A stretch of DNA of 54,603 nt from Ignavibacteria bacterium. Its GTDB lineage: Bacteria; Bacteroidota; Ignavibacteria; Kapaibacteriales; UBA2268. Below the pieces are notes generated by a model. It did not search any database. It was not told the DNA's origin and saw only the letters and a list, made by a program, of their open reading frames with translations. The DNA lies in contig JAERMQ010000040.1 in the NCBI GenBank assembly GCA_016844745.1, forward strand, positions 1-54,603, in the 5' to 3' direction. The translations under genes were made by a program, and so were the position numbers. Shown piece by piece: positions 9,101 through 17,469 of the stretch. Numbering within the stretch: position 1 is the stretch's first letter; each line of letters opens with the position of its first letter.

Positions 9101-9889
9101 CAATTTCAATTATCCCAGGATTCACTTTTTTCCTATTTTGAAGTAGATTCAGTAATTAAAAATGATACTACTTTTTTCTGGCATTGTAATGAATATTTAA
9201 TAAATTACTATTGGCGGGTTCAGGTTTTCGATTCTATTTCCGAAGGCTTATGGTCTAATATCTGGAATTTCAAAACGGATAAGGATACCCTGTTATATGT
9301 AGAACCGGAATTATTGGCACCTGCCAATGGTGCGAAAAACGTTCAGCAGCCTTTTACACTGAGATGGATTTCAGTTGAAGTAGATGAAATTATTTATTAC
9401 AGAATTATTATTTTTGACATTGAAAACGGCAAGGATTCTATTATTTATAAAAATACTACTTTCGATACATCATTAGAAATAAAAAATTTGAATATGAAAT
9501 TAAATCAAACTTATTACTGGTATATATATTCCGAGTATTTGATGGCTATGAGTAAACCATCGGCTACATGGTCATTTACAACGTCATTAGAAGCCGGATA
9601 TGAGGATGTCCCCCGGCAGGAAAAATGCATTGATTTAAATGTGAGTCCCAATCCGGCATCTCATCAGATTACAATTGAAATGATTAGTAATTATTCTTCT
9701 TTTGCTCAACTTAATTTGTATGATATACTTGGCAGAAAAATTTATGATTTATTTCACGGGAATATTTCTCCCGGCAAGCATGAAATAACCTTTGATTTAA
9801 TCCAAAATCCAATAAATCAGGGAGTATATTTTCTTCAATACAGCAGGGATGATTGTATATTGACTAAAAGAATTTATATTAACTATTAG
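6194..9889 (+). CDS. T9SS-secreted propeller protein with Fn3-like modules (GH74/sortilin-like)
   Basis: A 1231-residue secreted protein. A signal peptide covers residues 1-18, cut after KAQ. Residues about 20-735 form a beta-propeller with repeated BNR/Asp-box phrases (STNRGLTWTKL, STDGGNSWSF, TTNRGVSWKRI) and the opening WEARGIGGGGALFSPSICP, as in GH74 xyloglucanases and VPS10/sortilin-like proteins. Four modules of about 100 residues follow, each starting with an LISPNNG-like phrase (about 744, 845, 936 and 1035). The C-terminal 80 residues (SPNPASHQITIE, LYDILGRKI, GVYFLQYS) are a type A T9SS sorting domain. It is probably attached to or released from the outer surface. Whether it is an active glycosidase is unknown; I could not identify the GH74 catalytic aspartates. 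The stop codon lies inside palindromic repeat A2. Confidence 0.82.
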   Translation: MYKLILLIFLSLPIITKAQPGSWEARGIGGGGALFSPSICPDNEDEIYIGCDMSELFHTIDFGLSWDAIHFSKIFGGHNSTVCFTNQISLLYCLNYQSESPFPVKSTNRGLTWTKLASNPAEGEILYSIFVDYDNPQRIIISSYSDIFYSSNGGTSFASIHKATDNGSGIVIGGAFFDGNNIFLGTNDGLIVSTNGGANFAISNVTGITAGQKIWSFAGAKQGNIVRFFCITGNSVYAGMQGSDYWNFIKGVYSLDWGSGNWLAKSTGIDFSKDFLMFVGMATNDINTIYLCGSSSSAYPNVMKSTNAGTNWSHVFNTTMNQNISTGWSGDGGDRFWSYGECAFGFAVAPRNAQKLIFTDFGFAHVSFDGSTSWKQAYVSNTDQNPPGSKTPTGKSYHSIGLENTTCWQVTWSDKDNLFACFSDIKGVRSTDGGNSWSFNYTGHSANTMYRIARNPQNGWLYAGTSNIHDMYQSTRLKDNILDANDANGKIIYSTNKGAVWSDIHNFGHPVFWVALDPNNPNKMYASVVHSASGGIYVTNNLQNGPNSTWSKLANPPRTEGHPASIVVLNDGNIVVTYSGRIVSNKFTASSGVFIYNPSNDSWTDVSDNGMKYWTKDIIVDPFDQSQNTWYVGVFSGWGGAPNGLGGLYKTTNRGVSWKRINNLDRVTSITFHPENHDDVYLTTEVDGLWHSSAFNADNPSFSLVESYPFKQPERVYYNPFDKDEVWVSSFGNGMRVGTNKVINPPLPPKLISPNNGKTGVPTSGTLVWSKSANATNYNVRLWMDYTGEIIIDSTINDTLITFNNLYKNTRFLWKVIPIGKAVVGNSSDIWSFHTIPDSSQIIKIKLISPPNRSVNLSTNIDLEWEPVTGASLYTYKYTDDTTLDVSKWYWGFIFDVHEVRISKLKNNTKYYWKIESGTDYKSDLWTFSTRPINPNYTSPELITPDSNSSGVFKSINFKWKSVPTAKKYQFQLSQDSLFSYFEVDSVIKNDTTFFWHCNEYLINYYWRVQVFDSISEGLWSNIWNFKTDKDTLLYVEPELLAPANGAKNVQQPFTLRWISVEVDEIIYYRIIIFDIENGKDSIIYKNTTFDTSLEIKNLNMKLNQTYYWYIYSEYLMAMSKPSATWSFTTSLEAGYEDVPRQEKCIDLNVSPNPASHQITIEMISNYSSFAQLNLYDILGRKIYDLFHGNISPGKHEITFDLIQNPINQGVYFLQYSRDDCILTKRIYINY

Positions 9890-9961
9890 AAACCTCTGAA
9901 AAACAATAAAAATAACAGGAATGACATTCTTCCATTTAATTAGTTTTTCCACAGACTTCTA
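9886..9961. repeat. Family A repeat remnant A2, overlapping a stop codon
   Basis: Bases 9924-9961 are identical over 38 bases to 47611-47648, the outer right arm of copy A8. The left end (TTAGAAACCTCTGAAAAAC, from 9886) is an imperfect complement of that arm's end. The central GAAGTGAAGAATCC core is missing, so this looks like an internally deleted copy. The TAG stop of the preceding gene (9887-9889) lies within its left arm. The rest of 9962-10133 is AT-rich leader with a TATATTTG element at 10050-10057. Confidence 0.75.
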
Positions 9962-10133
9962 ATATAAAAGATTGAGATTTGTTATTTTTAGAGACATTCC
10001 AAAAATAATTGTGGTTATAATATATTTTTTTATTGAAAAATAATTTGATTATATTTGTGAGATTTGAAGATTTTATTAATAAACTTGAAATCTTGATTAA
10101 AAAAATATTTAGAACATTAATAAGCGGAAAAAT

Positions 10134-11372
10134 ATGTATCCAATAGCTGTTAATGACGAATTAAGAAATTCAAAGGTCCTGGTTGTTGATGACATACCAA
10201 AGAATATAGAAATAATCTATAATATACTTAACCAGGAAGGATTGGAAATTATATCTGCAAATTCGGGTATGGAAGCTATTGACAAGGCAGCAATTCAGCA
10301 TCCGGATTTAATTCTCTTAGATATAATGATGCCAGATATGGATGGTTTCGAGACCGTCGAACAATTGAAAATGAATTCCGAAACCGAAAACATTCCTGTA
10401 ATATTTCTTACTGCCCTTCGGGATAATGCTCATGTTATTCAGGCATTCCAATTAGGCGCCGTTGATTATCTTCCCCGTCCTTTCAACTTTGAGGAGTTGG
10501 TTGCCCGCGTATTTACTCATTTGGAAATTAAAAAATCCCGTGATAAAATTGAGATTCAAAACCAACAGCTTAAGGATATTCAGGCAAAGATTGTCCAGGA
10601 TGCTCAAAAAATTATTATCCTGAATGAGAAAATAATGGATTCGGAAGAAAAGTTAAAAGAAGTCAGCGAAACAAAAGACAAATTCTTTTCAATTATTGCA
10701 CAGGATTTAAGAAATCCGCTTGGCGGCTTGAATATGCAGATAGATTTACTTCATCAATATTTTGATAAAATGTCGCGGGAAGAGATCAAAGCTGCTGTGG
10801 AAAGCATGTATAAGACATCGAAAAAGAATTTTGAAATGTTTGAAAACCTTCTGATTTGGTCGAAAATTCAAATCGGGACTTTGGATTATTTCCCCGAACC
10901 ACGGGACGTTCATCCAATTATAACCGAAGCGATGGCATTTCTCAAACCGTTAGCGGATATGAAAAACATAGAAATTATTTCAGATGTGAATGAAAGCACC
11001 TTTGCATGTTTTGATAATTTCATGATGGGTGTGATTTTCCGTAACCTGATTTCAAATGCTATAAAATATACAAATACGGGTGGTAAAGTAAGAATAACTT
11101 CGGGGGAAATTTCCTCCGACATAAATCAAAAGCAATATCTTGAAATTAAAATTTCTGATACCGGAATTGGTTTAGATACCGATTTAATACCACGATTATT
11201 TAAAATCGAAAGCTTACGACAGCCTTCCGTAGGAACCGGTGAGGAAAAGGGTATCGGTTTGGGATTAATCATTTGCAAAGAATTTATCAACAAACATGGT
11301 GGCTCTCTCATTGTTGAAACCATTCCAAACACCGGTAGTACTTTTTGTTTTACAGTCCCTAAATATATGTAG
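10134..11372 (+). CDS. Response regulator-histidine kinase fusion lacking the phosphoacceptor His
   Basis: A cytoplasmic protein of 412 residues: receiver domain (about 12-130), coiled-coil linker (about 130-180), H-box dimerisation region (about 180-250) and GHKL ATPase domain (about 280-412). The receiver has the acidic pair VVDD, the phospho-acceptor D63 in LLDIMMP and the FLT threonine, but the conserved lysine is Arg115 (DYLPRPF). The H-box, normally AHDLRNP in this family, reads AQDLRNP: residue 190 is CAG, glutamine. The ATPase N-box (FRNLISNAIKY), G1 (SDTGIG) and G2 (GIGLGL) look intact. Autophosphorylation on histidine therefore appears impossible; it may act as an ATP-binding scaffold or sensor. 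It is monocistronic. Confidence 0.88.
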   Translation: MYPIAVNDELRNSKVLVVDDIPKNIEIIYNILNQEGLEIISANSGMEAIDKAAIQHPDLILLDIMMPDMDGFETVEQLKMNSETENIPVIFLTALRDNAHVIQAFQLGAVDYLPRPFNFEELVARVFTHLEIKKSRDKIEIQNQQLKDIQAKIVQDAQKIIILNEKIMDSEEKLKEVSETKDKFFSIIAQDLRNPLGGLNMQIDLLHQYFDKMSREEIKAAVESMYKTSKKNFEMFENLLIWSKIQIGTLDYFPEPRDVHPIITEAMAFLKPLADMKNIEIISDVNESTFACFDNFMMGVIFRNLISNAIKYTNTGGKVRITSGEISSDINQKQYLEIKISDTGIGLDTDLIPRLFKIESLRQPSVGTGEEKGIGLGLIICKEFINKHGGSLIVETIPNTGSTFCFTVPKYM

Positions 11373-11617
11373 GAATTATTTTCTTCTATCTTAAAGGCAG
11401 GTACTAAAATATCGATAAAATTTTATCCGATTTTATAAATTTCAATAAAAATAATGAATTATATGTTAATTATAAATTAATTATTATTAATATTTGTAAC
11501 AAAATAAACATTCGATTATTTTTCTAATTTGGTTTTATACTCAAAATACCGCTTGTAGCCCGAACCTTTGAAAAAAATATAAACTTTAATAAAAAAAAGG
11601 ATTTAATCCTTCGAACT

Positions 11618-11647
11618 AAAGTGTGTAATTTTTTACACACTTTTTTT
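11618..11647 (+). terminator. Intrinsic terminator-like hairpin upstream of recJ
   Basis: AAAGTGTGTAA (11618-11628) pairs perfectly with TTACACACTTT (11633-11643) over a 4-base loop, followed by a T run to 11647. It lies 245 bases after the kinase stop and 58 bases before the recJ start. It may end readthrough from the kinase gene or act in the recJ leader. The AT-rich gap 11373-11617 also contains a palindrome, AAGGATTTAATCCTT, at 11597-11611. Confidence 0.7.
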
Positions 11648-11705
11648 GTTTTACCGGTCAAATTTCGTAAGTTTGTTACAATTTGTTAAATCAAGGAATG
11701 TTTTA

Positions 11706-13394
11706 TTGAATTATCGGTGGATATTTAGACAACATGATGATGAAAATACCGTACACGAACTGGCAAGCTCCTTAAAAATCCCGAAAAGTCTGGCGAATGT
11801 GCTTGTTGCGCGAGGAGTAAGAAGTATTAATGAGGCAGAGATTTTCTTTCAACCGACTTTGATGGAAGTCCATGACCCTTATTTGATGAGGGACATGGCT
11901 CAGGCTGTTGATAGAATTATTGATTCAATTAAAAATGGAGAGTTGATCTGGATTCACGGTGACTACGATGTGGATGGTACTGCGAGTGCATCAATGTTAT
12001 TACTGTTTCTTCGCGAAATCGGGGCAAAAGTTGATTATTATGTTCCCGACCGGTTCGACGAAGGTTACGGTCTATCACAAAAAAGCGTTAACTTAGCAAT
12101 AAGTAAAGGCGCTTCTATTATTATTACCGTTGATGTCGGTATTACTTCCTTCGATTCCCTTAACTATGCGAAATCACATAATTTAGAATGTTTGATTTGC
12201 GACCACCACGAACCTGGTGATGAACTTCCGGATGTTTATGCTATTCTCGACCCGGTGCGCCAGGGTTGTGACTATCCTTTCAAACATCTTTCTGCATGCG
12301 GAGTTACTTTTAAGTTTATTCAGGCTTTAGCTATTAAAATAGGAAAACCTGAATTGGCATTCGAGTATCTCGATTTCGTTGCCGTTGCTTCTGCAGCCGA
12401 TATGGTTCCGCTTGTGGGTGAGAATAGAGTATTGGTTCATTTCGGTTTGAACAAATTGAATAATTGTCCAAGACCCGGATTTAAAGGATTATTTGATTGT
12501 ACCGGTATGAAATTGGGACAGATTACAACAGTCAATATCGTGTATTCCCTTGCTCCGCTAATCAATGCCGCCGGTAGAATGGGGGATGCTCTTCGTTCTG
12601 TCGATATGATGACTCAAAAGGATGAATTAAAAGCATTTAATATAGCTCAGCAATTGGAGCAGGAGAATCGCAGACGACGGGTTTTTGATGAACAAACTTT
12701 CGAAGAAGCTATCCCAATGGCTGAAGAAGCTATTGAAAAACATGATGTTCGTGCTTTGGTTTTGCATAAACCTCATTGGCATGCCGGAATCATTGGTATT
12801 GTTGCATCGCGTCTCGTTGACCGGTTCCATCGCCCCGTTGTCCTTTTGACATCAATTGATCATGTAGCAAAGGGTTCTGCCCGGAGTATAAGTTCATTCG
12901 ATGTTCATAGCGCTCTTAAGAAATGCAACAGGTTTTTATTAGAATTCGGTGGGCATAAACATGCTGCCGGACTTTCTTTAGCTGAGGCAAACATTCCTGA
13001 ATTCTCAATTGAGTTCAATAAAATTGCATCTGAGAAAATTTCAATCGATATGACTGTTCCGGAAATCATGATTGATTCAGAACTGAAATTCAATGAGCTT
13101 TCTCCTAATTTTATTGATTTTCTTGGAAGTTTTGCTCCTTTTGGTTTCGAAAATTACAAGCCGGTCTTCTATACAAAAAATGTGACCTCTCAAAATGGTG
13201 TCAAGGTAACCGGTAAGAATATCAGGTTTCGTGCCTTTCAATCCAATTTTGCAATCGATGCAATCGGATATAATCTTGCCGATAAAGTAAAAGTCATTAC
13301 TTCCGGCAATCCATTTGAAATTGTTTATAATATTGAACAGATGTCCTATAACGGACAGAATTCCCCACAGATATACATAAAAGATATCAGATAG
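11706..13394 (+). CDS. recJ: Single-stranded-DNA-specific exonuclease RecJ
   Basis: RecJ degrades single-stranded DNA 5' to 3' in recombination and mismatch or base-excision repair. I start it at the TTG at 11706, preceded at 8 bases by AAGGA (11693-11697). This gives 562 residues, normal for the family, beginning LNYRWIF. An upstream TTG at 11646 would lie in the T-tract of a terminator-like hairpin and is unlikely. DHH-domain motifs are HGDYDVDGTASA (about residue 85) and CDHHEPGDELPD; the DHHA1 motif GGHKHAAGLSL lies near residue 420. The next gene, a Dna2-like nuclease-helicase, begins 3 bases after the stop, so the two are surely cotranscribed. Confidence 0.95.
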   Translation: MNYRWIFRQHDDENTVHELASSLKIPKSLANVLVARGVRSINEAEIFFQPTLMEVHDPYLMRDMAQAVDRIIDSIKNGELIWIHGDYDVDGTASASMLLLFLREIGAKVDYYVPDRFDEGYGLSQKSVNLAISKGASIIITVDVGITSFDSLNYAKSHNLECLICDHHEPGDELPDVYAILDPVRQGCDYPFKHLSACGVTFKFIQALAIKIGKPELAFEYLDFVAVASAADMVPLVGENRVLVHFGLNKLNNCPRPGFKGLFDCTGMKLGQITTVNIVYSLAPLINAAGRMGDALRSVDMMTQKDELKAFNIAQQLEQENRRRRVFDEQTFEEAIPMAEEAIEKHDVRALVLHKPHWHAGIIGIVASRLVDRFHRPVVLLTSIDHVAKGSARSISSFDVHSALKKCNRFLLEFGGHKHAAGLSLAEANIPEFSIEFNKIASEKISIDMTVPEIMIDSELKFNELSPNFIDFLGSFAPFGFENYKPVFYTKNVTSQNGVKVTGKNIRFRAFQSNFAIDAIGYNLADKVKVITSGNPFEIVYNIEQMSYNGQNSPQIYIKDIR

Positions 13395-13397
13395 AAA

Positions 13398-16300
13398 ATG
13401 CCTTACATCTTGCGCGATGCAGCCGATTATTTTCGCACGCAAATCGACCTTCTTGAAAATGAGGAAATTCCGCTGCGACGAAGAATTCTCTCAGCACGTT
13501 CAATTCTGTCGGAGTTGTTTGAAAATTTAACAAAAGACGAACCACGATATTTTACTTCACTGTTCTCCCGTATTAATTTCATAATTGATAAATTTCATAT
13601 ACCTCATAATATATCTTTATCAATTCAGAACCTCAGAAGATTTTTTGCTAAAGTAAACCAGAATGCCGCATTTGAAATCCATTCTGAGGATATTGAAAAG
13701 ACAATAATGAAACTCCGGCTTTTACTGGATTATTTAGAAAAACCTGATGAATTTACCAATGAGCCCGAATTATTAAAAACTGGGGATTTAGTTGATAATA
13801 TAGATATAATTCCTCCCAAAAAAGATATTATTACTTTCCTTTCAGTCAATGTCAAATCGAAATTAGATTTTAAACATCCTTCAGGGAACAAAAAGGCAAG
13901 CGCAGACTTAGAACTTGAAGTAGAAGAAATTGGGAAGTTTCGTTTAAGACTTTTCGGTTTCTGGATTGATATTTGGAAAATGGCTTGGGCAGGGGCAAAT
14001 TTAAATTTAATTAATATTAAACTTTCGGAGAATGACCCTGACCTTTACCTGACTACTTTTGAAACTTTAATAATAATTGAACCGGATTATTTAATCGATG
14101 TAACTGATATTGCAGAGTGCTTCTCAGGTTCAAAAGCCAATGTAAAAATCTACTTTTTCCGGAAATTTTTAGCTAAACCTGCAACCTATTCAATGTTCCT
14201 TGGAAATTTGGTGAACTTTTTCTTCGATGAATTATTAATAAATAAAAGCGCCGATTTTGATGTGATTTATTCCAAAGCGCTTCAGGTAAAACCACTGCAA
14301 CTTTTTGCGGTGGCTGTAAAAAATCCTGAACTCGTGAAAAACATGAAGAATGAGATTCAATCTCATTACGATAGGTTAAAAGAAATAATCGAAGGCATTT
14401 CTTGGGATTTTGTAAATATTGAGCCGTCTTTTATTTCTCCGGTATATGGTCTCCAAGGCAGGTTAGATGCCATGCTGGAATATAGAAATGAGCCTGAAAG
14501 AAAAAATATTATCGAATTGAAATCCGGCAATGCTCCTAATGTTCAGTACAGAGTTACAAATATTGATGGAAATGAGATTAACACCGGCATCTGGCAAAAT
14601 AATTTCATGCAGATAGTATGTTATGACCTGCTATTGGATTCAACCTATCCGAACAGAACGGGCAATTCACAGATTTTATACAGCAAATCCGCTGACTATC
14701 CCTTAAGAAATGCACCTGATTCATATTATTCCAAGGCTGAAGCATTGCTTTGCCGTAATTGGGTCATTACCTTAATCTACACTTTTATTCAAGGGAAATT
14801 TTCACTTTTGAACACGATTAATCCTGTAGAATTCGGTACTATTTCTTCATTTATGAAGAATGATGTTGAAGAATTTGCTTCGGTTTATTCTAAAATATCA
14901 GAATTAGAGCAGGAATATTTTCATTTTTTTATTTCCTTCATCCTTCGTGAGCTTAATGAAGAGAAAACCGGCATCAGGAACGGCTTTTCGGCGTTATGGA
15001 AGGATGTTCCAGCCGATAAGGAAACTAAAATGAATATATTAACTCAATTAGAATATTTACATGAAAAATCTGCTCCCGACAAGTTATATCTTGCCTTTTC
15101 AAGACCTGTTGAAAATGCCTATTCATCCTCACTCAGACGCGGTGATTTATGTATAATTTATCCGTCAGGGATGCCTGATAAGAAAATTTATAATAGTCCA
15201 TTATTAAAAGGAACTATTAAAGAAATTTCTCCTGAGTTTGTGTTAATAAGCCTTAGAAACAAATTACTCAATAAGGAAATTTTCAATTCGGGTAGTCGTT
15301 GGAGCGCCGAACCTGATTATATAGATTCAAATACAAGCAGGCTGCTTTCTTCACTTTATTCATTTTTATCTTCATCAGAACTTAAAAGAAATTTGATTTT
15401 GGGGCTTTCAAAGCCGCGAACGGAGGAGTTGGAAATTCTTTTCGAAACTGAATTCGGTGAAAATCAAAGGCTTATTTTATCAAAAATGCTTTGTGCAAAG
15501 GATTATTTTCTTCTTCAAGGTCCGCCCGGAACCGGAAAAACGAAAATTATTCTACGTGAATATATAAGAATAATTTACGGTTCTACAGAAAAATCCATTC
15601 TTGCATTGGCATATACCAATCGTGCTGCTGACGAAATTTGTTCTGCATTGAAATCTATCTCACCTGAACTTTCATTCTTGCGCTTGGGCAATAAAGAATC
15701 CTCAGAGCATAAGGATAAACTAATTTCACAACTTGCGGAAGATATTCCAATGCAGGATTTATTCAAAATTGTAAAATCAACTCGAATTTTTGTTGCAACA
15801 GTTGCTTCGGTTATTGCCAATCAGGAAATATTCGATATTTGTGAGTTTGATATAGCAGTTATTGATGAAGCTTCGCAGATATTAGAACCTCAAATAATAG
15901 GAATATTGGCAAAAGTAGGAAGCTTCATTATGATAGGAGATGAGAAACAGCTTCCGGCAATCGTTGTGCAGGATTTAAAGAAAGGACAAAACAGCAATAA
16001 TCTGAATTCAATTCAATTGACCAGTGCCGCCAACTCGCTGTTCGAGAGGCTTCTACGAATCTGCAAATCAAATGGATGGGATGATGCCTTTGCTATACTA
16101 TCTGCTCAGGGTAGAATGCATTCGGTATTAATGGAATTCCCGAATAAGTATTTTTATAATGGTCAACTCAATATTGCACCATCGGAAGTATGGCAGACAG
16201 GACCGATTAGAAGGTTCTCTATTGGCTCATTAAATGGCTTAGAACGCAAGTTGGCGGGCAACAGAATCCTTTTTATCGATTGCCCCGTAGAAATGTATGC

Positions 16301-16745
16301 TAAGCTGAATAAAAGGGAAGCTGGTCTTGTATCAAAAATCGTTGATACTATAAAAAGTTGCTATGGTAACGAATTTAATGAAGAAACCGTTGGAGTTATA
16401 ACTCCGTTTCGTTTGCAATGTTCGGAAATTTATCGAATTCTCGCTCCGGAATTGCGTTCTGTAGTTACCGTCGATACCGTAGAGAGATTCCAGGGTTCGC
16501 AGCGGGAAGTAATTATTATTTCTTTTGCACTAAATCACAAATATCTGCTGAATAATATTCAATCAATAACCGAATTTAACGGAATCTCTGTCGATAGAAA
16601 GCTGAATGTTGCATTGACACGTGCTCGTGAACATATTGTGCTGTTAGGCAATTCGGAATTATTGGAGACTTCTCCTATCTTCAAAACATTAATCAATTAT
16701 TACAAGCATAAGGACAGCTATACACGGTACAACGAATTGGAGTAA
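13398..16745 (+). CDS. Dna2-like nuclease-helicase (PD-(D/E)XK plus SF1 helicase)
   Basis: An 1115-residue protein. The N-terminal ~350 residues are unassigned. Residues about 350-440 contain a Cas4/Dna2-type nuclease signature: GRLDAML (metal-binding Asp, about 356), IIELKSG (E-x-K, about 373) and a QIVCYDLLL helix. An SF1B (UPF1/DNA2) helicase occupies about 690-1105: Walker A QGPPGTGKTK (about 706), VIDEAS (about 822), GDEKQLPAIV, GRMHSVLMEFP, VDTVERFQGSQRE and LNVALTRAREHIVLLG (about 1068). Dna2 enzymes trim 5' flaps and resect DNA ends. A four-cysteine Fe-S cluster is not obvious. Three bases separate it from recJ, suggesting a joint end-processing unit. Confidence 0.88.
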   Translation: MPYILRDAADYFRTQIDLLENEEIPLRRRILSARSILSELFENLTKDEPRYFTSLFSRINFIIDKFHIPHNISLSIQNLRRFFAKVNQNAAFEIHSEDIEKTIMKLRLLLDYLEKPDEFTNEPELLKTGDLVDNIDIIPPKKDIITFLSVNVKSKLDFKHPSGNKKASADLELEVEEIGKFRLRLFGFWIDIWKMAWAGANLNLINIKLSENDPDLYLTTFETLIIIEPDYLIDVTDIAECFSGSKANVKIYFFRKFLAKPATYSMFLGNLVNFFFDELLINKSADFDVIYSKALQVKPLQLFAVAVKNPELVKNMKNEIQSHYDRLKEIIEGISWDFVNIEPSFISPVYGLQGRLDAMLEYRNEPERKNIIELKSGNAPNVQYRVTNIDGNEINTGIWQNNFMQIVCYDLLLDSTYPNRTGNSQILYSKSADYPLRNAPDSYYSKAEALLCRNWVITLIYTFIQGKFSLLNTINPVEFGTISSFMKNDVEEFASVYSKISELEQEYFHFFISFILRELNEEKTGIRNGFSALWKDVPADKETKMNILTQLEYLHEKSAPDKLYLAFSRPVENAYSSSLRRGDLCIIYPSGMPDKKIYNSPLLKGTIKEISPEFVLISLRNKLLNKEIFNSGSRWSAEPDYIDSNTSRLLSSLYSFLSSSELKRNLILGLSKPRTEELEILFETEFGENQRLILSKMLCAKDYFLLQGPPGTGKTKIILREYIRIIYGSTEKSILALAYTNRAADEICSALKSISPELSFLRLGNKESSEHKDKLISQLAEDIPMQDLFKIVKSTRIFVATVASVIANQEIFDICEFDIAVIDEASQILEPQIIGILAKVGSFIMIGDEKQLPAIVVQDLKKGQNSNNLNSIQLTSAANSLFERLLRICKSNGWDDAFAILSAQGRMHSVLMEFPNKYFYNGQLNIAPSEVWQTGPIRRFSIGSLNGLERKLAGNRILFIDCPVEMYAKLNKREAGLVSKIVDTIKSCYGNEFNEETVGVITPFRLQCSEIYRILAPELRSVVTVDTVERFQGSQREVIIISFALNHKYLLNNIQSITEFNGISVDRKLNVALTRAREHIVLLGNSELLETSPIFKTLINYYKHKDSYTRYNELE

Positions 16746-16919
16746 TATTATCAATCTTTATAGTTGTAATTTATCATTTGATTTGATTCATATTTATAGA
16801 TTTTAATAAGAAAATGGATATTGATTTGTTTTCATAATAATGTAAAGTGGTTTATTATGGTTATGAAATAAGAATTACACATACAATAAATTTATTATTT
16901 TCTTGTTTATACTATATGA

Positions 16920-17231
16920 ATGAAAAGTTTATTGGAAATAAAAGATCATTTGATGGAAGGTGATTATTTTCACTCGTTACATTCGGCAACAAGAGTTATT
17001 GAAAGAAATATTTCTTTTAAAGATATATCGGAGGCTGATGGTAATGCACAAATAATTGAAGATTATCCGGACGATAAATACTCTCCCAGTTGTTTATTGC
17101 TCGGTTTTACAAAAAAAGGAATACCGTTACATATTCAGGTAACAAGAACTATAGGAAAGAAACGTAAAATAATTACTATTTATCATCCGGATGAGAAATT
17201 TTGGTCTGATAATTTCAAAGAAAGGATATAA
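16920..17231 (+). CDS. DUF4258 protein, toxin-like partner of a YgiT zinc finger
   Basis: A 103-residue protein matching the DUF4258 pattern: HSATRVIERNIS with conserved His and Arg, IIEDYPDDKYSPSCLLLGF, plain GIPLHIQV, and a terminal IITIYHPDEKFWSD. DUF4258 proteins are small, often encoded beside YgiT-type zinc-finger proteins, and are thought to be RelE/MqsR-like toxins. A YgiT-type gene begins one base after this stop, which supports a toxin-antitoxin reading. Toxicity is inference from family and context. The ATG at 16920 lies in an AT-rich leader without a clear ribosome-binding site. The gap 16746-16919 shows nothing else. Confidence 0.75.
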   Translation: MKSLLEIKDHLMEGDYFHSLHSATRVIERNISFKDISEADGNAQIIEDYPDDKYSPSCLLLGFTKKGIPLHIQVTRTIGKKRKIITIYHPDEKFWSDNFKERI

Positions 17232-17232
17232 A

Positions 17233-17469
17233 ATGTCGGAATATATATGTGATAACTGTGGTAATGCTGAGTTTATCGATGAGACAATAAATAAGGTATT
17301 TAATATTAAAAATAAATTAATTTTGGTAGAAAATATTTCTGTTCTGCTATGCACACATTGTCAGGAACCAATCTTAACTATGGATACCACTGAACGAATC
17401 AGGTTGTTACTAAATAGCGATATTAAACCAATAAAACATATAGCCACTGAAGTATATGAATTTGCATAA
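17233..17469 (+). CDS. YgiT-type zinc finger protein (MqsA-like antitoxin candidate)
   Basis: A 78-residue protein with two CxxC pairs, CDNC (residues 6-9) and CTHC (about 38-41), the YgiT/MqsA N-terminal zinc-finger pattern. The C-terminal part is short and has no helix-turn-helix like that of MqsA, so it could neutralise a partner but probably not repress DNA. I choose the ATG at 17233, preceded by AAAGGA, over an earlier in-frame start inside the DUF4258 gene. It begins one base after the DUF4258 stop, and its TAA overlaps the next ATG (TAATG), so all three genes appear translationally coupled. Confidence 0.78.
   Translation: MSEYICDNCGNAEFIDETINKVFNIKNKLILVENISVLLCTHCQEPILTMDTTERIRLLLNSDIKPIKHIATEVYEFA

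Noticed and set aside
7281..9146. Small ORFs inside the T9SS gene (7281-7469, 8937-9146)
   Set aside because: Out-of-frame shadows of the large gene with no start signals or recognisable sequence.
11646..11705. Earlier TTG start for recJ at 11646
   Set aside because: It lies in the T-tract of a perfect hairpin and adds unconserved residues; TTG 11706 has AAGGA at proper spacing.
13077..13442. 121-residue minus-strand ORF across the recJ end
   Set aside because: It is antisense to recJ and the start of the Dna2-like gene; no family resemblance or ribosome-binding site.
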